64,000 bases of DNA from Flavobacterium odoriferum (GCF_025499515.1 NZ_JAMKFA010000002.1:1-64000); one strand, 5' to 3'; counted from the stretch's first letter, positions 1 through 10,516 are shown. Program-made: numbers and translations. The notes: generated by a model not told the origin, from the sequence alone.

Positions 1-44
1 AAATTTCACCTTTTTTATTTTTAAACAAAATTGGGAAAATACAA

Positions 45-77
45 AAAGCCGAAGTGTTGCCATAACGCTTCGGCTTT
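45..77 (-). terminator. Intrinsic terminator of sodA
   Basis: Arms at 45-58 (AAAGCCGAAGTGTT) and 64-77 (AACGCTTCGGCTTT) pair over 14 positions with one G-U pair and a 5-base loop. Read on the minus strand the hairpin runs into a T-rich tail (positions 47-36), about 20 bases past the superoxide dismutase stop. Confidence 0.85.
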
Positions 78-98
78 CTAGTTAAAATAAGTTATTTT

Positions 99-707
99 TT
101 ATTTTTCAGTTGCGTATCTTCTTGCAACTTCTGTCCAGTTAATTACGTTAAAAAAAGCTTCAACATAATCAGGACGACGGTTTTGATAGTTTAAATAATA
201 AGCATGTTCCCAAACGTCAAGTGCTAAAACAGGCGTTCCACCACAACCAATTCCTGGCATTAAAGGATTATCTTGATTAGCTGAACTGCAAATTTCTAAT
301 TTTCCACCTTTGTGAACACATAACCAAGCCCAACCAGAACCAAAACGTGTTGCAGCAGCTTTAGCAAATTGTGCTTTAAATTCTTCAAACGATTTGAAAT
401 CTCTTTCAATAGCTTCAGCTAAATCACCTGTTGGTAATCCACCACCGTTTGGTGTCATAACAGTCCAAAATAAATTGTGATTGTAAAAACCACCACCATT
501 ATTTCTAACTGCTGCATTGTTTGGATCTAAGTTAATTAAAAGGTTTTCAATGGTCATTCCTTCCAAATCTGTCCCTGCAATAGCAGCATTTAAATTTGTA
601 GTGTAAGCATTGTGATGTTTTGAATGGTGAATTTCCATTGTTCTAGCATCAATATGTGGTTCTAATGCATCGTATGCATAAGGTAATTGTGGTAATTCAA
701 AAGCCAT
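99..707 (-). CDS. sodA: Superoxide dismutase (Fe/Mn family, Mn-like signature)
   Basis: 202 residues, the usual length for the iron/manganese superoxide dismutase family, which converts superoxide to peroxide and oxygen in the cytoplasm. Visible metal-ligand motifs are HSKHH near residue 28, YNHNLFW near residue 77, and [16 protein letters not shown] near residue 165. The VRNNGGG stretch before the second histidine motif and the glutamine in ANQDNPL are features of Mn-type enzymes; Fe-type enzymes usually carry the glutamine elsewhere. Metal choice is therefore an inference, and a cambialistic enzyme is possible. It is monocistronic: its own promoter lies at 741-769 and a strong terminator follows at 45-77. 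The ATG start fits the family N-terminus ([17 protein letters not shown]). Confidence 0.95.
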   Translation of the reverse strand: MAFELPQLPYAYDALEPHIDARTMEIHHSKHHNAYTTNLNAAIAGTDLEGMTIENLLINLDPNNAAVRNNGGGFYNHNLFWTVMTPNGGGLPTGDLAEAIERDFKSFEEFKAQFAKAAATRFGSGWAWLCVHKGGKLEICSSANQDNPLMPGIGCGGTPVLALDVWEHAYYLNYQNRRPDYVEAFFNVINWTEVARRYATEK

Positions 708-740
708 AATATTTTATTTTTAGATTAGTAATATTTTCAC

Positions 741-769
741 CAAATTTACAAATTAAACTTCGGAATCAA
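741..769 (-). promoter_or_regulatory. Bacteroidota-type promoter of sodA
   Basis: On the minus strand TTG (769-767), 18 bases, then TAAATTTG (748-741). This matches the Flavobacterium sigma consensus TTG-N17-23-TAnnTTTG. The leader to the ATG at 707 is about 30 bases. Confidence 0.75.
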
Positions 770-855
770 AAATAGATAGTTTCTATACCACTATTATTAA
801 GATAAATATAACATTTGAACATACTCGTTTTCAGAAAATTAAAAAGCAAAACCTT

Positions 856-1668
856 ATGAAATCAATTTACTTCAACTTATTTTTTATAGCTCTATTCATC
901 ACAAGCTGTTCAAAAACATCACAACCTGTTGATTCAATTCCAAAGCACGAAACCTTTACCATTCAATCCAAACAAGTGAATGAAGCTCGAATAATTAATG
1001 TGTGGACTCCCGAAAACTATAAAACTGCTACCGATTCGTTACCGGTTATGTACATGGCAGATGGCGGAATTAAAGAAGATTTTCCGCATATTGCAAACAC
1101 TTTAGCGGAACTTATCAAACAGAACAAGATTAAACCCATCATTTTGGTTGGTATCGAAAACACACAACGCCGAAAAGATTTATCGGGTTTTACAACCGTT
1201 GAAAAAGACAAAGAAATTGCTCCTGAAGTTGGAGGTTCGGAACAATTTAGAGCATTTATCAAAGAAGAACTTTTCCCTGAAATAAACAAAAAATATAGAA
1301 CATCAAGCGTTAAAGGAATAATCGGAGAATCGCTTTCAGGACTTTTTGTTACCGAAACTTTTTTGCTAACGCCTGAAATGTTTGATTTTTACATTGCCTT
1401 CGATCCTTCGTTGTGGTGGAACAATCAATATTTGGTAAAAACGGCAAAACAGTACTTGGCAAAATTTCCTAAAAATCAGAAAATATTTTGGTTTGCAGGT
1501 TCCAATGCCGAAGATATTTCACCAAACACCAAGCAACTGAACACCATTTTAAAAAACGAAAACCCATCAACTGTAAAATGGAATTATTCCGATGAACCAA
1601 ACGAAGAACATTCAACCATTTTTAGAGCAACCAAAGAAAAAGCAATCATTTGGACTTTAAACCAATAA
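856..1668 (+). CDS. Lipoprotein esterase (enterochelin esterase/esterase D-like alpha/beta hydrolase)
   Basis: 270 residues. The N-terminus is a lipoprotein signal ending in ITSC (Cys 18), so the protein is likely anchored on the outer side of the inner membrane or in the outer membrane. The body fits the putative esterase (esterase D/Fes) branch of alpha/beta hydrolases: NVWTPENY, an LPVMYMADGG segment, and the nucleophile elbow GESLSG near residue 155. A late His in EEHSTIFR is the candidate catalytic histidine. The natural substrate cannot be read from sequence; family members cleave siderophore esters, S-formylglutathione or acetyl esters. It is followed within 12 bases by the AddA-like gene, so the two may be cotranscribed, although the functions look unrelated. 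Confidence 0.8.
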   Translation: MKSIYFNLFFIALFITSCSKTSQPVDSIPKHETFTIQSKQVNEARIINVWTPENYKTATDSLPVMYMADGGIKEDFPHIANTLAELIKQNKIKPIILVGIENTQRRKDLSGFTTVEKDKEIAPEVGGSEQFRAFIKEELFPEINKKYRTSSVKGIIGESLSGLFVTETFLLTPEMFDFYIAFDPSLWWNNQYLVKTAKQYLAKFPKNQKIFWFAGSNAEDISPNTKQLNTILKNENPSTVKWNYSDEPNEEHSTIFRATKEKAIIWTLNQ

Positions 1669-1679
1669 AAAATTCACTT

Positions 1680-4600
1680 TTGAAAACAACAGCTTTTACT
1701 ATATACGACGCTTCGGCTGGCTCAGGAAAAACGTATACGCTAACGAAAGAATATTTAAAAATTCTTTTTTTGGCGACTAATGATGATGCCTATCGAAAAA
1801 TTCTTGCCATTACATTTACCAACAAAGCGGTGGAAGAAATGAAAAGCCGAATTGTTTCCAGTTTGTACGAGTTTTCCATTGATACAACTTCCGATAAAGC
1901 AATGGAATTGTTAAAAGATGTTGCTTCGGAAACCAAGTTGAGTATCGCTACTTTAAAAGATAAATCGAAAGCAATTATTAAGAATATCATTCACAATTAT
2001 GCCGCTTTTGATATTTCTACGATTGATAAATTCACGCACAAAGTCATCCGAACTTTTGCTCAAGATTTGAATTTACCACCCAATTTTGAAGTTTCGCTGG
2101 AAACCGATTCACTTTTGCAAGAAGCCATTGATTTGGTGATTTCTAAAGCGGGAGACGATGTAAATCTGACTAAATTATTAATCGAATTTTCAAAAGAAAA
2201 AACCGACGACGATAAAAATTGGGACATTTCTGCCGAATTATTAAAGGTTGCCCAATTGATTACCAACGAAAATAATTCGGAAGAAATCAAAGAAATGTCC
2301 GATAAGAGTTTGGATGATTTTGGAATCGTAAAAAAGAAATTACAAGAAGAAATTAAACAGTTAAAATCAGATTGTAAAGCAATTGCTCAAACCGTTTTGG
2401 ATAGAATTGATACAAATGGCGTTTCTCGAAAATCGTTTTATTCAAGCTATGTAACCAATCATTTAGGTAAAGTTGTAGCAGATAAATTTGCAATTAATGA
2501 CACAATAATTGACTATTTAGACGGAACAAAACCATCATATTCAAAGGCAATTCCACAATCTGATAAAGATTTTATTGATGAAAATGCTTCCGAGATTTTA
2601 GCTTCGGTTATTGCAATCAATGAAAAAGTGGGAAAAATTTCAATGTACGAAGCTTTTCTGCAAAATCTAAATCCGCTTTCGTTATTAAACACGATTTATC
2701 AGGAGTTCAAGCAAATTCAAGAAGAACAGAATTTAGTTTCGATTTCCGATTTCAATAAAATTATTCATAACGAAATACAAAATCAGCCAGCGCCTTTTAT
2801 TTATGAACGTTTGGGCGAAAAATACCGTCATTATTTTATCGATGAATTTCAAGACACTTCGGTAATGCAATGGCAAAATTTGATTCCGTTAATTGATAAT
2901 GCTTTGTCGGGTCAAGACGATTTTGGTCAGCAAGGAACTTTGATGTTGGTGGGCGATCCAAAGCAAGCCATTTACCGTTGGCGTGGCGGAAAAGCCGAAC
3001 AATTTATCGATTTATCTAAAGAAGATAAAAAACACAATCCGTTTTCTAATAAAGACAAAGAAACGCTTCGTTTAGGAACGAATTACCGAAGTTACAGCGA
3101 AGTGATTCAGTTTAATAATGCGTTTTTCAAGCAATTAGCTGATAAGTTTGAGAACGAAGATTATAAAAATTTATACGAAAATCTTTCGCATCAGGAAATC
3201 AATTCTAAAAATGGCGGTTATGTAAATTTGTCGTTTATCGAAGTGCCAGAAGACGAAACTGAAGTCGAAGGTTTTGATTCAGAAAACGATTCGATTTCGT
3301 TAAAAGATAAATTTTACTTGAATCAAACGTTAAGAACGATTGAAAAATGTATCGCTAACGGATTTGAATACAAAGACATCGTTTTGCTTACCCGAACAAA
3401 AGCACCCGGAATTAAATTAGCGAATTTCTTAACCGAAAACAGCGTTCCGATTTTATCTTCGGAAACCTTATTGATTCAAAATGCGACCGAAGTGAAGTTG
3501 TTGATTGCGTTGCTTCGTTATTTAAAAAATCCAAAAGACGACGAATCAAAAGTCTATTTCTTGTATTTTATTGCGAAATATTTACAATCCGAATTAGAAA
3601 TTCATGATTTCATTTTGGCTACGAAAGATAAAAATTCTGATGAATTAGAATCGTTTTTGAAAACCATCGGAATTGAAATTTCGTTCAAAAATTGCAAGAA
3701 AAAATCGCTGTATGAAGCAGTCGAAATTTTAATAGCGACTTTTTTAAATGACAAAGTGAATACTTCGTATTTGCAATATTTCTTGGATTTGGTATTGGAA
3801 AAAGATGTAAAAGTACAATCGAGTATTGCTGATTTCTTGGAGTATTGGGACAAAATTGGCTACCAAAAAAGTATTCCGTCACCAGAAGGAACAAACGCAG
3901 TTCGTATCATGACCATTCATAAATCGAAAGGTTTGGAATTTCCAGTAGTGATTTTTCCGTTTGCTGAAGAAGATTTTTCGAGAAAAATTAAAGATAAACT
4001 ATGGATTCCGTTAGAAGATTCGAATATTGATTTGCCAAAAGCATTAATCAACAATAAAAAAGAAGTTGAAAGTTACGGAAGCGAAGCGAAAACCATTTTT
4101 CAAACGAAAAATCAAGAAGAAGTTTTAGATACTATAAATGTTTTGTATGTAGCATTAACGCGTGCCGAAGAACAATTGAATGTAATTTCAAATAAATTAT
4201 TGACCAAAAAAGGCGATTTTGTTACTAATAATTTATCGTTCTATTTTATTGAGTTTTTACAGAATTTAGGCAAATATGAAGACACAAAATTAGAATACGA
4301 GTTCGGAAATCCAACCCGAATTTCAATCAACAAAGCACATGAAGGAAAAAATAATCAAATTGGCATTGTAACCCATAAATTAAATCCAAAAAATATCAAA
4401 ATTGCACAACGCGAAGCTTTAATGTGGGGAACCATTCAGCAAGATGCAATTAATTTTGGAAATATTTTGCATGAAATAATGGCGTTTATTCATACTAAAG
4501 ACGATGTGGATTTAGCGATTCAAAAAGCAACCGAATTGGGATTGATTACATTTTCTCAAAATGCAATTTTTAAAGAAACTATTGATAAAATTGTGAATCA

Positions 4601-4868
4601 TGAAGAATTGATTTCGTTTTTTGATGCGGATGCAAAAGTTTATAACGAACAAAACATCATAAAGAAAGCGACTAAAAACAGCAAACCAGATAGAGTTGTA
4701 GTTAAAGATAATATGGCGTATTTGTTAGATTATAAAACTGGAGAAAAACACAATAAACACAAAGCGCAATTAGAAGAATACGAATTGGCTTTGCAAGAAA
4801 TGAAGTACACGGTTGCAAAAAAAGCACTTATATACATAGGAGAAAGTATAGAAATAGTAACTTTGTAG
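1680..4868 (+). CDS. UvrD/RecB-family helicase-exonuclease (AddA-like)
   Basis: About 1062 residues. Superfamily 1 helicase with Walker A (ASAGSGKT) at the N-terminus, motif II FIDEFQDTS near residue 385, GDPKQAIYRWRGG just after it, and a late motif VLYVALTRAEEQL near 820. The C-terminus is a RecB-type nuclease domain with LLDYKTGEKH near residue 1015. This is the architecture of AddA, the subunit that unwinds and degrades double-strand ends for RecA loading. The likely partner is the AddB-like protein at 7667-10444. The start is a TTG: 1680 avoids overlap with the upstream stop, while an in-frame TTG at 1650 would add ten residues and overlap it by 19 bases. No in-frame ATG precedes the Walker A motif. 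Bacteroidota versions are usually named only as UvrD-helicase domain proteins. Confidence 0.88.
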   Translation: MKTTAFTIYDASAGSGKTYTLTKEYLKILFLATNDDAYRKILAITFTNKAVEEMKSRIVSSLYEFSIDTTSDKAMELLKDVASETKLSIATLKDKSKAIIKNIIHNYAAFDISTIDKFTHKVIRTFAQDLNLPPNFEVSLETDSLLQEAIDLVISKAGDDVNLTKLLIEFSKEKTDDDKNWDISAELLKVAQLITNENNSEEIKEMSDKSLDDFGIVKKKLQEEIKQLKSDCKAIAQTVLDRIDTNGVSRKSFYSSYVTNHLGKVVADKFAINDTIIDYLDGTKPSYSKAIPQSDKDFIDENASEILASVIAINEKVGKISMYEAFLQNLNPLSLLNTIYQEFKQIQEEQNLVSISDFNKIIHNEIQNQPAPFIYERLGEKYRHYFIDEFQDTSVMQWQNLIPLIDNALSGQDDFGQQGTLMLVGDPKQAIYRWRGGKAEQFIDLSKEDKKHNPFSNKDKETLRLGTNYRSYSEVIQFNNAFFKQLADKFENEDYKNLYENLSHQEINSKNGGYVNLSFIEVPEDETEVEGFDSENDSISLKDKFYLNQTLRTIEKCIANGFEYKDIVLLTRTKAPGIKLANFLTENSVPILSSETLLIQNATEVKLLIALLRYLKNPKDDESKVYFLYFIAKYLQSELEIHDFILATKDKNSDELESFLKTIGIEISFKNCKKKSLYEAVEILIATFLNDKVNTSYLQYFLDLVLEKDVKVQSSIADFLEYWDKIGYQKSIPSPEGTNAVRIMTIHKSKGLEFPVVIFPFAEEDFSRKIKDKLWIPLEDSNIDLPKALINNKKEVESYGSEAKTIFQTKNQEEVLDTINVLYVALTRAEEQLNVISNKLLTKKGDFVTNNLSFYFIEFLQNLGKYEDTKLEYEFGNPTRISINKAHEGKNNQIGIVTHKLNPKNIKIAQREALMWGTIQQDAINFGNILHEIMAFIHTKDDVDLAIQKATELGLITFSQNAIFKETIDKIVNHEELISFFDADAKVYNEQNIIKKATKNSKPDRVVVKDNMAYLLDYKTGEKHNKHKAQLEEYELALQEMKYTVAKKALIYIGESIEIVTL
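4858..4865 (+). promoter_or_regulatory. Candidate -7 element of kbl inside the addA 3' end
   Basis: TAACTTTG matches TAnnTTTG and sits in the last codons of the upstream helicase, ending just before its stop codon. It is followed by an A-rich leader with CAACAA repeats before the kbl ATG at 4902. No good TTG lies 17-23 bases upstream, so this is a half-site call. Confidence 0.45.
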
Positions 4869-4901
4869 CCATAAACTAATAACAACAAACAACAACAAAA
4901 T

Positions 4902-6098
4902 ATGTACGGAAAAATCCAACAACACCTACAAAACGAATTAAATACCATTCAAGAAAACGGATTATTTAAAAAAGAACGCATTATTACTTCACCTCAAGGA
5001 GCAGAAATTACTATTTCTACTGGAGAAACGGTTTTGAATTTTTGTGCGAACAATTATTTAGGATTGTCATCACATCCAGAAGTGGTTCAAGCAGCGAAAG
5101 ACGCTTTAGATTCTCACGGTTTCGGAATGTCATCAGTACGTTTTATTTGCGGAACTCAAGATATTCATAAAGAATTAGAAAAAAAGATTGCCGATTTCTA
5201 CGGAACAGAAGATACTATTTTGTATGCTGCTGCTTTTGATGCTAACGGAGGAGTTTTTGAACCTTTATTAGGAGAAGAAGATTGTATCATTTCTGATAGT
5301 TTGAATCACGCTTCTATTATTGATGGGGTTCGTTTGTGTAAAGCAGCACGTTACCGTTACGAAAATAACAACATGGAAGACTTAGAGCAACAGTTAGTCA
5401 AAGCAACTGAAGCAGGTCATCGTTTTAAATTAATCGTAACTGACGGTGTTTTCTCTATGGACGGATTAGTAGCGCCATTAGATAAAATTTGCGACTTAGC
5501 GGATAAATATGATGCTTTAGTAATGGTAGACGAATGTCACGCAGCTGGTTTCATAGGTGCTACAGGAAAAGGTACATTAGAAGCTAAAGGTGTAATGGGA
5601 AGAGTAGATATCATCACAGGAACACTTGGAAAAGCTCTTGGTGGTGCAATGGGTGGTTACACAACAGCGAAAAAAGAAGTGATTGAAATTTTACGCCAAC
5701 GCTCGCGTCCATATTTGTTTTCAAATTCGTTAGCGCCTTCAATTGTAGGAGCTTCATTAAAAGTTTTTGAACTATTAGAAAAAGACACAACGCTTAGAGA
5801 TAAATTAGAGTGGAACACCAATTATTTCAAATCTGGATTAAGAAAAGCAGGCATAGATTTCATCGATGGAGACTCTGCAATTGTGCCAGTAATGTTATAT
5901 GATGCTAAGTTATCACAGGTTATGGCAGAAAAACTTTTAGCAAAAGGAATTTATGTAATTGGGTTTTTCTTCCCAGTTGTACCAAAGGATAAAGCACGAA
6001 TAAGAGTACAATTATCAGCAGCTCATACACAAGTTCATTTGGATAAAGCTATTGCAGCTTTTACAGAAGTGGGTCAAGAATTGGGTATAATCAAGTAA
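4902..6098 (+). CDS. kbl: Glycine C-acetyltransferase (2-amino-3-ketobutyrate CoA ligase)
   Basis: 398 residues, the standard length for this PLP enzyme of the alpha-oxoamine synthase family. It cleaves 2-amino-3-ketobutyrate with CoA to glycine and acetyl-CoA, the second step of threonine degradation through threonine dehydrogenase. Visible motifs are [14 protein letters not shown] near residue 45, [22 protein letters not shown] and the PLP-lysine motif [10 protein letters not shown] near residue 243. No threonine dehydrogenase gene is adjacent. Related members (KAS synthases for biotin, heme or sphinganine) share the fold, but the close match along the whole length to Kbl-type proteins makes this the best call. 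The coding style looks like that of a well-expressed gene. Confidence 0.92.
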   Translation: MYGKIQQHLQNELNTIQENGLFKKERIITSPQGAEITISTGETVLNFCANNYLGLSSHPEVVQAAKDALDSHGFGMSSVRFICGTQDIHKELEKKIADFYGTEDTILYAAAFDANGGVFEPLLGEEDCIISDSLNHASIIDGVRLCKAARYRYENNNMEDLEQQLVKATEAGHRFKLIVTDGVFSMDGLVAPLDKICDLADKYDALVMVDECHAAGFIGATGKGTLEAKGVMGRVDIITGTLGKALGGAMGGYTTAKKEVIEILRQRSRPYLFSNSLAPSIVGASLKVFELLEKDTTLRDKLEWNTNYFKSGLRKAGIDFIDGDSAIVPVMLYDAKLSQVMAEKLLAKGIYVIGFFFPVVPKDKARIRVQLSAAHTQVHLDKAIAAFTEVGQELGIIK

Positions 6099-6135
6099 AA
6101 TCCGACAAAAAAACGTTTTTTTTTAACAAAACTTT

Positions 6136-6163
6136 TTGTAGTTAAAAAAAAATAGTACTTTTG
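6136..6163 (+). promoter_or_regulatory. Strong promoter of the OmpA-family gene
   Basis: TTG (6136-6138), 17 bases, TACTTTTG (6156-6163). This is an exact match to the Bacteroidota sigma consensus; the leader to the ATG at 6200 is about 30 bases and A/T-rich, as for abundant outer-membrane proteins. Confidence 0.8.
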
Positions 6164-6199
6164 TTCCAATTATAACGCATTGTAATTAAATAAATAAGT

Positions 6200-7603
6200 A
6201 TGAAACATTTAAACAAATTATTTGCTGTAGCTTTATTGTTTGCTGGATTAACATCGCAAGCACAAGACAGTAACAACCCATGGGCTGTGTCTTTTGGGGT
6301 AAACGGAGTAGACACTAAAGTTAGTGCTGTTGGAAACGATAGTCCAAAATGGATTCAATTAGCTAATGCTAAAGAAAATTGGAATATTTTACCTTCAGTA
6401 TCTTATTTAAACGTATCTAGATACGTTGGAGATGGTTTTTCTTTTGGATTAACTGGATCTGTTAACAAAATTGACAAATGGGTTTCAAGAGTTCCAGGAA
6501 CAGAATCTACTGATTTAGTTTCTAACCCAGGTGATTTATCTTACTATGGTATTGATGCTACAGTAAAATATAGCTTCATGGAATTATTAAAATCTAAATG
6601 GTTAGACCCATCTGCTCATATTGGTGGAGGTTATACTTTCTTCGGTGACGCATCTGCGGGTACTGTTAATGGAGGTTTAGGATTAACTTTTTGGTTTACT
6701 GAAAACGTTGGTTTACAATTCCAATCTACTTACAAACATTCATTTGATGATAACAGAGTAGCAGATTTAGATGTTCCAACTCATATCCAACATTTTGCTG
6801 GTTTAACTTTCAAATTTGGAGGTAAAGACACAGATGGTGACGGAATTTATGACAAAGATGACGCTTGTCCAGAAGTTGCTGGTTTACCAGAATTCAAAGG
6901 ATGTCCTGATACTGATAAAGATGGTATTCAAGATTCAGCTGATGCTTGTCCAGAAGTTGCTGGTTTAGCAGAGTTTAATGGTTGTCCTGATACTGACGGT
7001 GACGGAATCATCGATTCAGAAGATGAGTGTGTTGATGTTAAAGGAACAAAAATCATGAAAGGTTGTCCAGATGCTGATGGTGACGGAGTAGCTGACAAAG
7101 ATGATGAATGTCCTACTGTAAAAGGTGCTAAAGAAAACAAAGGTTGTCCATGGCCAGATACAGATGGTGACGGTGTTGCTGATAAAGATGACAAATGTCC
7201 TACTGTAAAAGGAACTGTAGCTAACAATGGTTGTCCAGAAGTTTCTGATGAAGCTATGAAAAAATTAAATGACTATGGTAAAACTATCTTGTTTAATTCT
7301 GGAAAATCTTCTTTCCAAAAACAAACTTACCCAGTTTTACAAGCTATGTCAGCTATCTTAAAAGAGTATCCTACTGCTAAATTCTCTTTAGAAGGACACA
7401 CTGATTCTGATGGTAAAGATGCTATGAACCAAAAATTATCTGAAGATAGAGCTGCTGCAGTTAAAAACTATTTAATTGAGCAAGGTATCGAAGCTTCAAG
7501 ATTATCTTCTAAAGGTTTTGGTGAGTCTATGCCAGTAGATTCTAATAAAACTGCTAAAGGAAAAGCTAACAACAGAAGAGTAGAAGTGAAATTAGTTAAA
7601 TAA
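6200..7603 (+). CDS. OmpA-family outer membrane protein with thrombospondin type 3 repeats
   Basis: 467 residues. A signal peptide (about residues 1-21, ending SQAQ) is followed by an eight-stranded-barrel-like domain (residues 22-205, with [12 protein letters not shown] at its end). Next come five calcium-binding thrombospondin type 3 repeats (residues 210-350, pattern DTDGDGxxDxxDxCP with VAG/KG-CP spacers), and an OmpA C-terminal peptidoglycan-binding domain (residues 355-467) with [22 protein letters not shown] and [10 protein letters not shown]. It should tether the outer membrane to the cell wall. It has its own strong promoter at 6136-6163 and terminator at 7627-7657, so it is a single-gene unit. 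Such proteins are among the most abundant in Flavobacterium outer membranes (family knowledge). Confidence 0.93.
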   Translation: MKHLNKLFAVALLFAGLTSQAQDSNNPWAVSFGVNGVDTKVSAVGNDSPKWIQLANAKENWNILPSVSYLNVSRYVGDGFSFGLTGSVNKIDKWVSRVPGTESTDLVSNPGDLSYYGIDATVKYSFMELLKSKWLDPSAHIGGGYTFFGDASAGTVNGGLGLTFWFTENVGLQFQSTYKHSFDDNRVADLDVPTHIQHFAGLTFKFGGKDTDGDGIYDKDDACPEVAGLPEFKGCPDTDKDGIQDSADACPEVAGLAEFNGCPDTDGDGIIDSEDECVDVKGTKIMKGCPDADGDGVADKDDECPTVKGAKENKGCPWPDTDGDGVADKDDKCPTVKGTVANNGCPEVSDEAMKKLNDYGKTILFNSGKSSFQKQTYPVLQAMSAILKEYPTAKFSLEGHTDSDGKDAMNQKLSEDRAAAVKNYLIEQGIEASRLSSKGFGESMPVDSNKTAKGKANNRRVEVKLVK

Positions 7604-7626
7604 TTTCTTTCTAAAATATAATAAGA

Positions 7627-7657
7627 AACGCCTCGATTTATCGGGGCGTTTTTTTAT
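7627..7657 (+). terminator. Intrinsic terminator of the OmpA-family gene
   Basis: AACGCCTCGA (7627-7636) pairs with TCGGGGCGTT (7641-7650) around a short loop, and a run of T follows to 7655. It lies 24 bases after the stop and just before the AddB-like ATG at 7667. Confidence 0.88.
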
Positions 7658-7666
7658 TTTTATAAA

Positions 7667-10444
7667 ATGAAACAAAATACTTTTTTAGATAAGTTAAGCG
7701 CAACTATTTTATTACAATCCGATATTCAATTATCGAATTGTTTGATTGTTTTACCCAATAAAAGAGCTAAAGTGTTTCTTTTAGAAAGCTTAAAAAATCA
7801 ATTAGAAATTACTTCGTTTGCACCAACTATCATTAGTATTGAAGATTTTATTCAAGAAATTTCAGGTTTGCGTACGATTGATCCAATTGAATTGCTTTTT
7901 GAATTCTACGAAGTCTATCTTTCTGTAACAGATAAATCTAAACAACAAACTTTCGAGGAATTTGCCACTTGGGCAAAAACAGCTATTCAAGATTTTAATG
8001 AAATCGACCGATATTTGTTGCCACCAAATCACGTTTTTTCGTATCTAAATGATATTGAAGCTTTGAAACGTTGGAATTTAGAACCATCAAATACTACCAA
8101 ATTAATAGATACACATTTAGAATTTTGGGCTAAATTACCTTTGTATTACGAATCTTTTTACAAGCATTTATTAAAAAAAGGAATCGGTTATCAAGGGTTG
8201 TTATATAGAGAAGCAGTTAAAAATTTAGTTTCGTTTACCACAAAAATTACCAATCAAATTTATTTTGCAGGATTTAACGCCTTAAATCAAGCCGAAGAAA
8301 GAATATTCAAACATTTAGCAAACGAGAACAAAGCAAAAATCTATTGGGATATCGATGAGGTTTTTTTGAATGATTCGTATCACGATGCCGGTTTGTTTAT
8401 TCGAAAGTTCAAAAAAGAATGGAAACCGTTTGTAAATCAAGATTTCGAATGGGTTGTCAATCATTTCAGCGAAGCTAAAAACATCGAAATTATTGGAACA
8501 CCTAAAAGCATTGGTCAAGCCAAAATTGTGGGAACTATTATTGAAAATATTCAAACCGAAAATCCAAATTTAGAGAAAACAGCTGTTGTTCTTGGTGACG
8601 AAAACCTATTGCTTCCTGTTTTATACGGTCTGCCAGAATCGGTAGATGCGTTGAATATTACGATGGGTTATCCAAGCAAAAATAATCCTGCACAATTGCT
8701 GATTAGCAAGTTGTTTAAGTTACATACCAATGCCAAACAACGCAATGAAAAAAGCTATACATTCTACTACAAAGAAGTTTTGGATATTTTAAATCACCCT
8801 TTGGTGGAACCGTATTGCAAAGTGGAAGAAGTGGTAAAAGTGATTAACAATAACAATTTTACTTTCTTCTCCAATCAAAAATTATTCAGTTTATACGAAG
8901 AGAAATATCCTAATTCAGAAAACAAATTCTTCCAATTGTTATTCACACGTTGGGACGACTCTATTTCGGATATTTTATCAAATTTAAATGCGATATTACT
9001 CACCATAAAATCCTATTTAAGCAATGACGATACCGAAGAAAAAGTAACGAAAGCTTTTGTGTATTCGGTGTTTAAAACGATTAATAAATTAACCAATTAT
9101 CACGAAACTTATAATCAAATCGAAAGTTTGCAATCGCTTCAAGCCATTTACAAGCAAATTATCGATTTAGCCGAAGTTTCTTTCGAAGGCGAACCTTTGA
9201 GCGGACTTCAAGTAATGGGTGTTTTAGAAAGTCGTGTGCTGGATTTTGAAAATGTGATTATCACATCGGTAAATGAAGGAAAATTTCCAGCTGGAAAATC
9301 GCAAAATTCATTTATTCCATATGATGTGAAGAAAGAACTAGGTTTGCCAACATACAAAGAAAAAGATGCCATTTATTGCTATCACTTCTATCATTTGTTG
9401 TTACGAGCTAAAAACGTTTGGTTGCTTTACAACACCGACAATGAAGGAATTGATGCTGGCGAGAAAAGTCGTTTTATTACCCAATTGGAAATTGAAAAAC
9501 AACCAAAACATAACATTTCAAGCACGATTTACAACGCCGTTTTACCCGAAAAAGCATACGAACCCGTTACCATTCCAAAAACGGATAAAATTCTAACGCG
9601 TTTGCATGAAATCGCAACCGATAAAGGATTTTCGCCATCGTCTTTAACGAATTATATTCGAAATCCGTTACAATTTTACATGCAACGTATTTTACGTATT
9701 AATGAAGCTGATGAAGTGGAAGAAAACATCGCAGTGAATACTTTGGGAACCATTATTCACAATGCTTTGGAAGAATTATATACTCCGTATTTAAATCAGT
9801 TTTTGGCATTGCATCATATTGAGGCGATGGAAACAAAAATTGACGAAGTCATTCTAAAGCATTTCAAAGAAATTTACAAAGAAGGCGAAATCACCAAAGG
9901 GAAAAACCTGTTAGCTTTTGAAGTGGCGAAACGAAATGTTTACAATTTTCTACAATTGGAAAAGAAAGATATCGAAGAAGGTCAAGCGATAAAAGTACTA
10001 TTGTTAGAAGCGAGTTTATCTTGTGAAATCGAAGTAAGATCTTTACCATTTCCAATAAAAATTGCGGGTAAAGTTGACCGAATCGAAGAAAGGAACGGCG
10101 CCATCAGAATCATCGATTACAAAACCGGGAAAGTGGATGGGAATAGTTTAAAAATTAACGATTTCACTGATTTGACTTCCGATATTAAAAACGAAAAAAT
10201 TATTCAGTTGTTGTGTTATGCGTTGATGTTTGAAAATCACGAATTAAAACAAAACCGAGAAGTTTCAGCCGGAATTGTTTCGTTTAAAAACATGAAAAAA
10301 GGTTTTTTACCTTTCGGATTAGGAAAAGGAAAAGATGCTGAACTTGTTATTTCAAATGATATTTTACAAGATTTTAAATCGGAATTAGAAACGTTGATTT
10401 TGGAAATTTTCAATCCAGAAATTCCGTTTAAAGAAAAGGTTTAA
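7667..10444 (+). CDS. PD-(D/E)XK nuclease family protein (AddB-like)
   Basis: 925 residues. The N-terminal part looks like an inactivated helicase (NCLIVLPNKRAKVFL where an active enzyme has a Walker A), as in AddB. The C-terminus has a RecB-type nuclease with GTIIHNALEELY near residue 700 and IIDYKTGKVDG near residue 815. It should form the second subunit of a double-strand-break resection complex with the helicase at 1680-4868, cutting the other strand. In classical AddB the motif before the nuclease begins with an iron-sulfur cysteine; here the matching segment reads SLTNYIRNPLQFYMQ, with no cysteine, so a 4Fe-4S cluster seems absent. It starts 63 bases after the OmpA stop, past a terminator, so it probably has its own weak promoter. 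Confidence 0.85.
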   Translation: MKQNTFLDKLSATILLQSDIQLSNCLIVLPNKRAKVFLLESLKNQLEITSFAPTIISIEDFIQEISGLRTIDPIELLFEFYEVYLSVTDKSKQQTFEEFATWAKTAIQDFNEIDRYLLPPNHVFSYLNDIEALKRWNLEPSNTTKLIDTHLEFWAKLPLYYESFYKHLLKKGIGYQGLLYREAVKNLVSFTTKITNQIYFAGFNALNQAEERIFKHLANENKAKIYWDIDEVFLNDSYHDAGLFIRKFKKEWKPFVNQDFEWVVNHFSEAKNIEIIGTPKSIGQAKIVGTIIENIQTENPNLEKTAVVLGDENLLLPVLYGLPESVDALNITMGYPSKNNPAQLLISKLFKLHTNAKQRNEKSYTFYYKEVLDILNHPLVEPYCKVEEVVKVINNNNFTFFSNQKLFSLYEEKYPNSENKFFQLLFTRWDDSISDILSNLNAILLTIKSYLSNDDTEEKVTKAFVYSVFKTINKLTNYHETYNQIESLQSLQAIYKQIIDLAEVSFEGEPLSGLQVMGVLESRVLDFENVIITSVNEGKFPAGKSQNSFIPYDVKKELGLPTYKEKDAIYCYHFYHLLLRAKNVWLLYNTDNEGIDAGEKSRFITQLEIEKQPKHNISSTIYNAVLPEKAYEPVTIPKTDKILTRLHEIATDKGFSPSSLTNYIRNPLQFYMQRILRINEADEVEENIAVNTLGTIIHNALEELYTPYLNQFLALHHIEAMETKIDEVILKHFKEIYKEGEITKGKNLLAFEVAKRNVYNFLQLEKKDIEEGQAIKVLLLEASLSCEIEVRSLPFPIKIAGKVDRIEERNGAIRIIDYKTGKVDGNSLKINDFTDLTSDIKNEKIIQLLCYALMFENHELKQNREVSAGIVSFKNMKKGFLPFGLGKGKDAELVISNDILQDFKSELETLILEIFNPEIPFKEKV

Positions 10445-10516
10445 CGTTTCGTTACAATTTTCTTACATGCTTTTTCGTTTTCTTTACAAAAGTTACAGTA
10501 ACCGAAAAACATACTT

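Noticed and set aside
6928..7227. A 99-codon minus-strand frame rich in Ser and Pro.
   Set aside because: It is the antisense reading of the repeated calcium-binding segments of the OmpA-family protein; its periodicity is inherited from those repeats.
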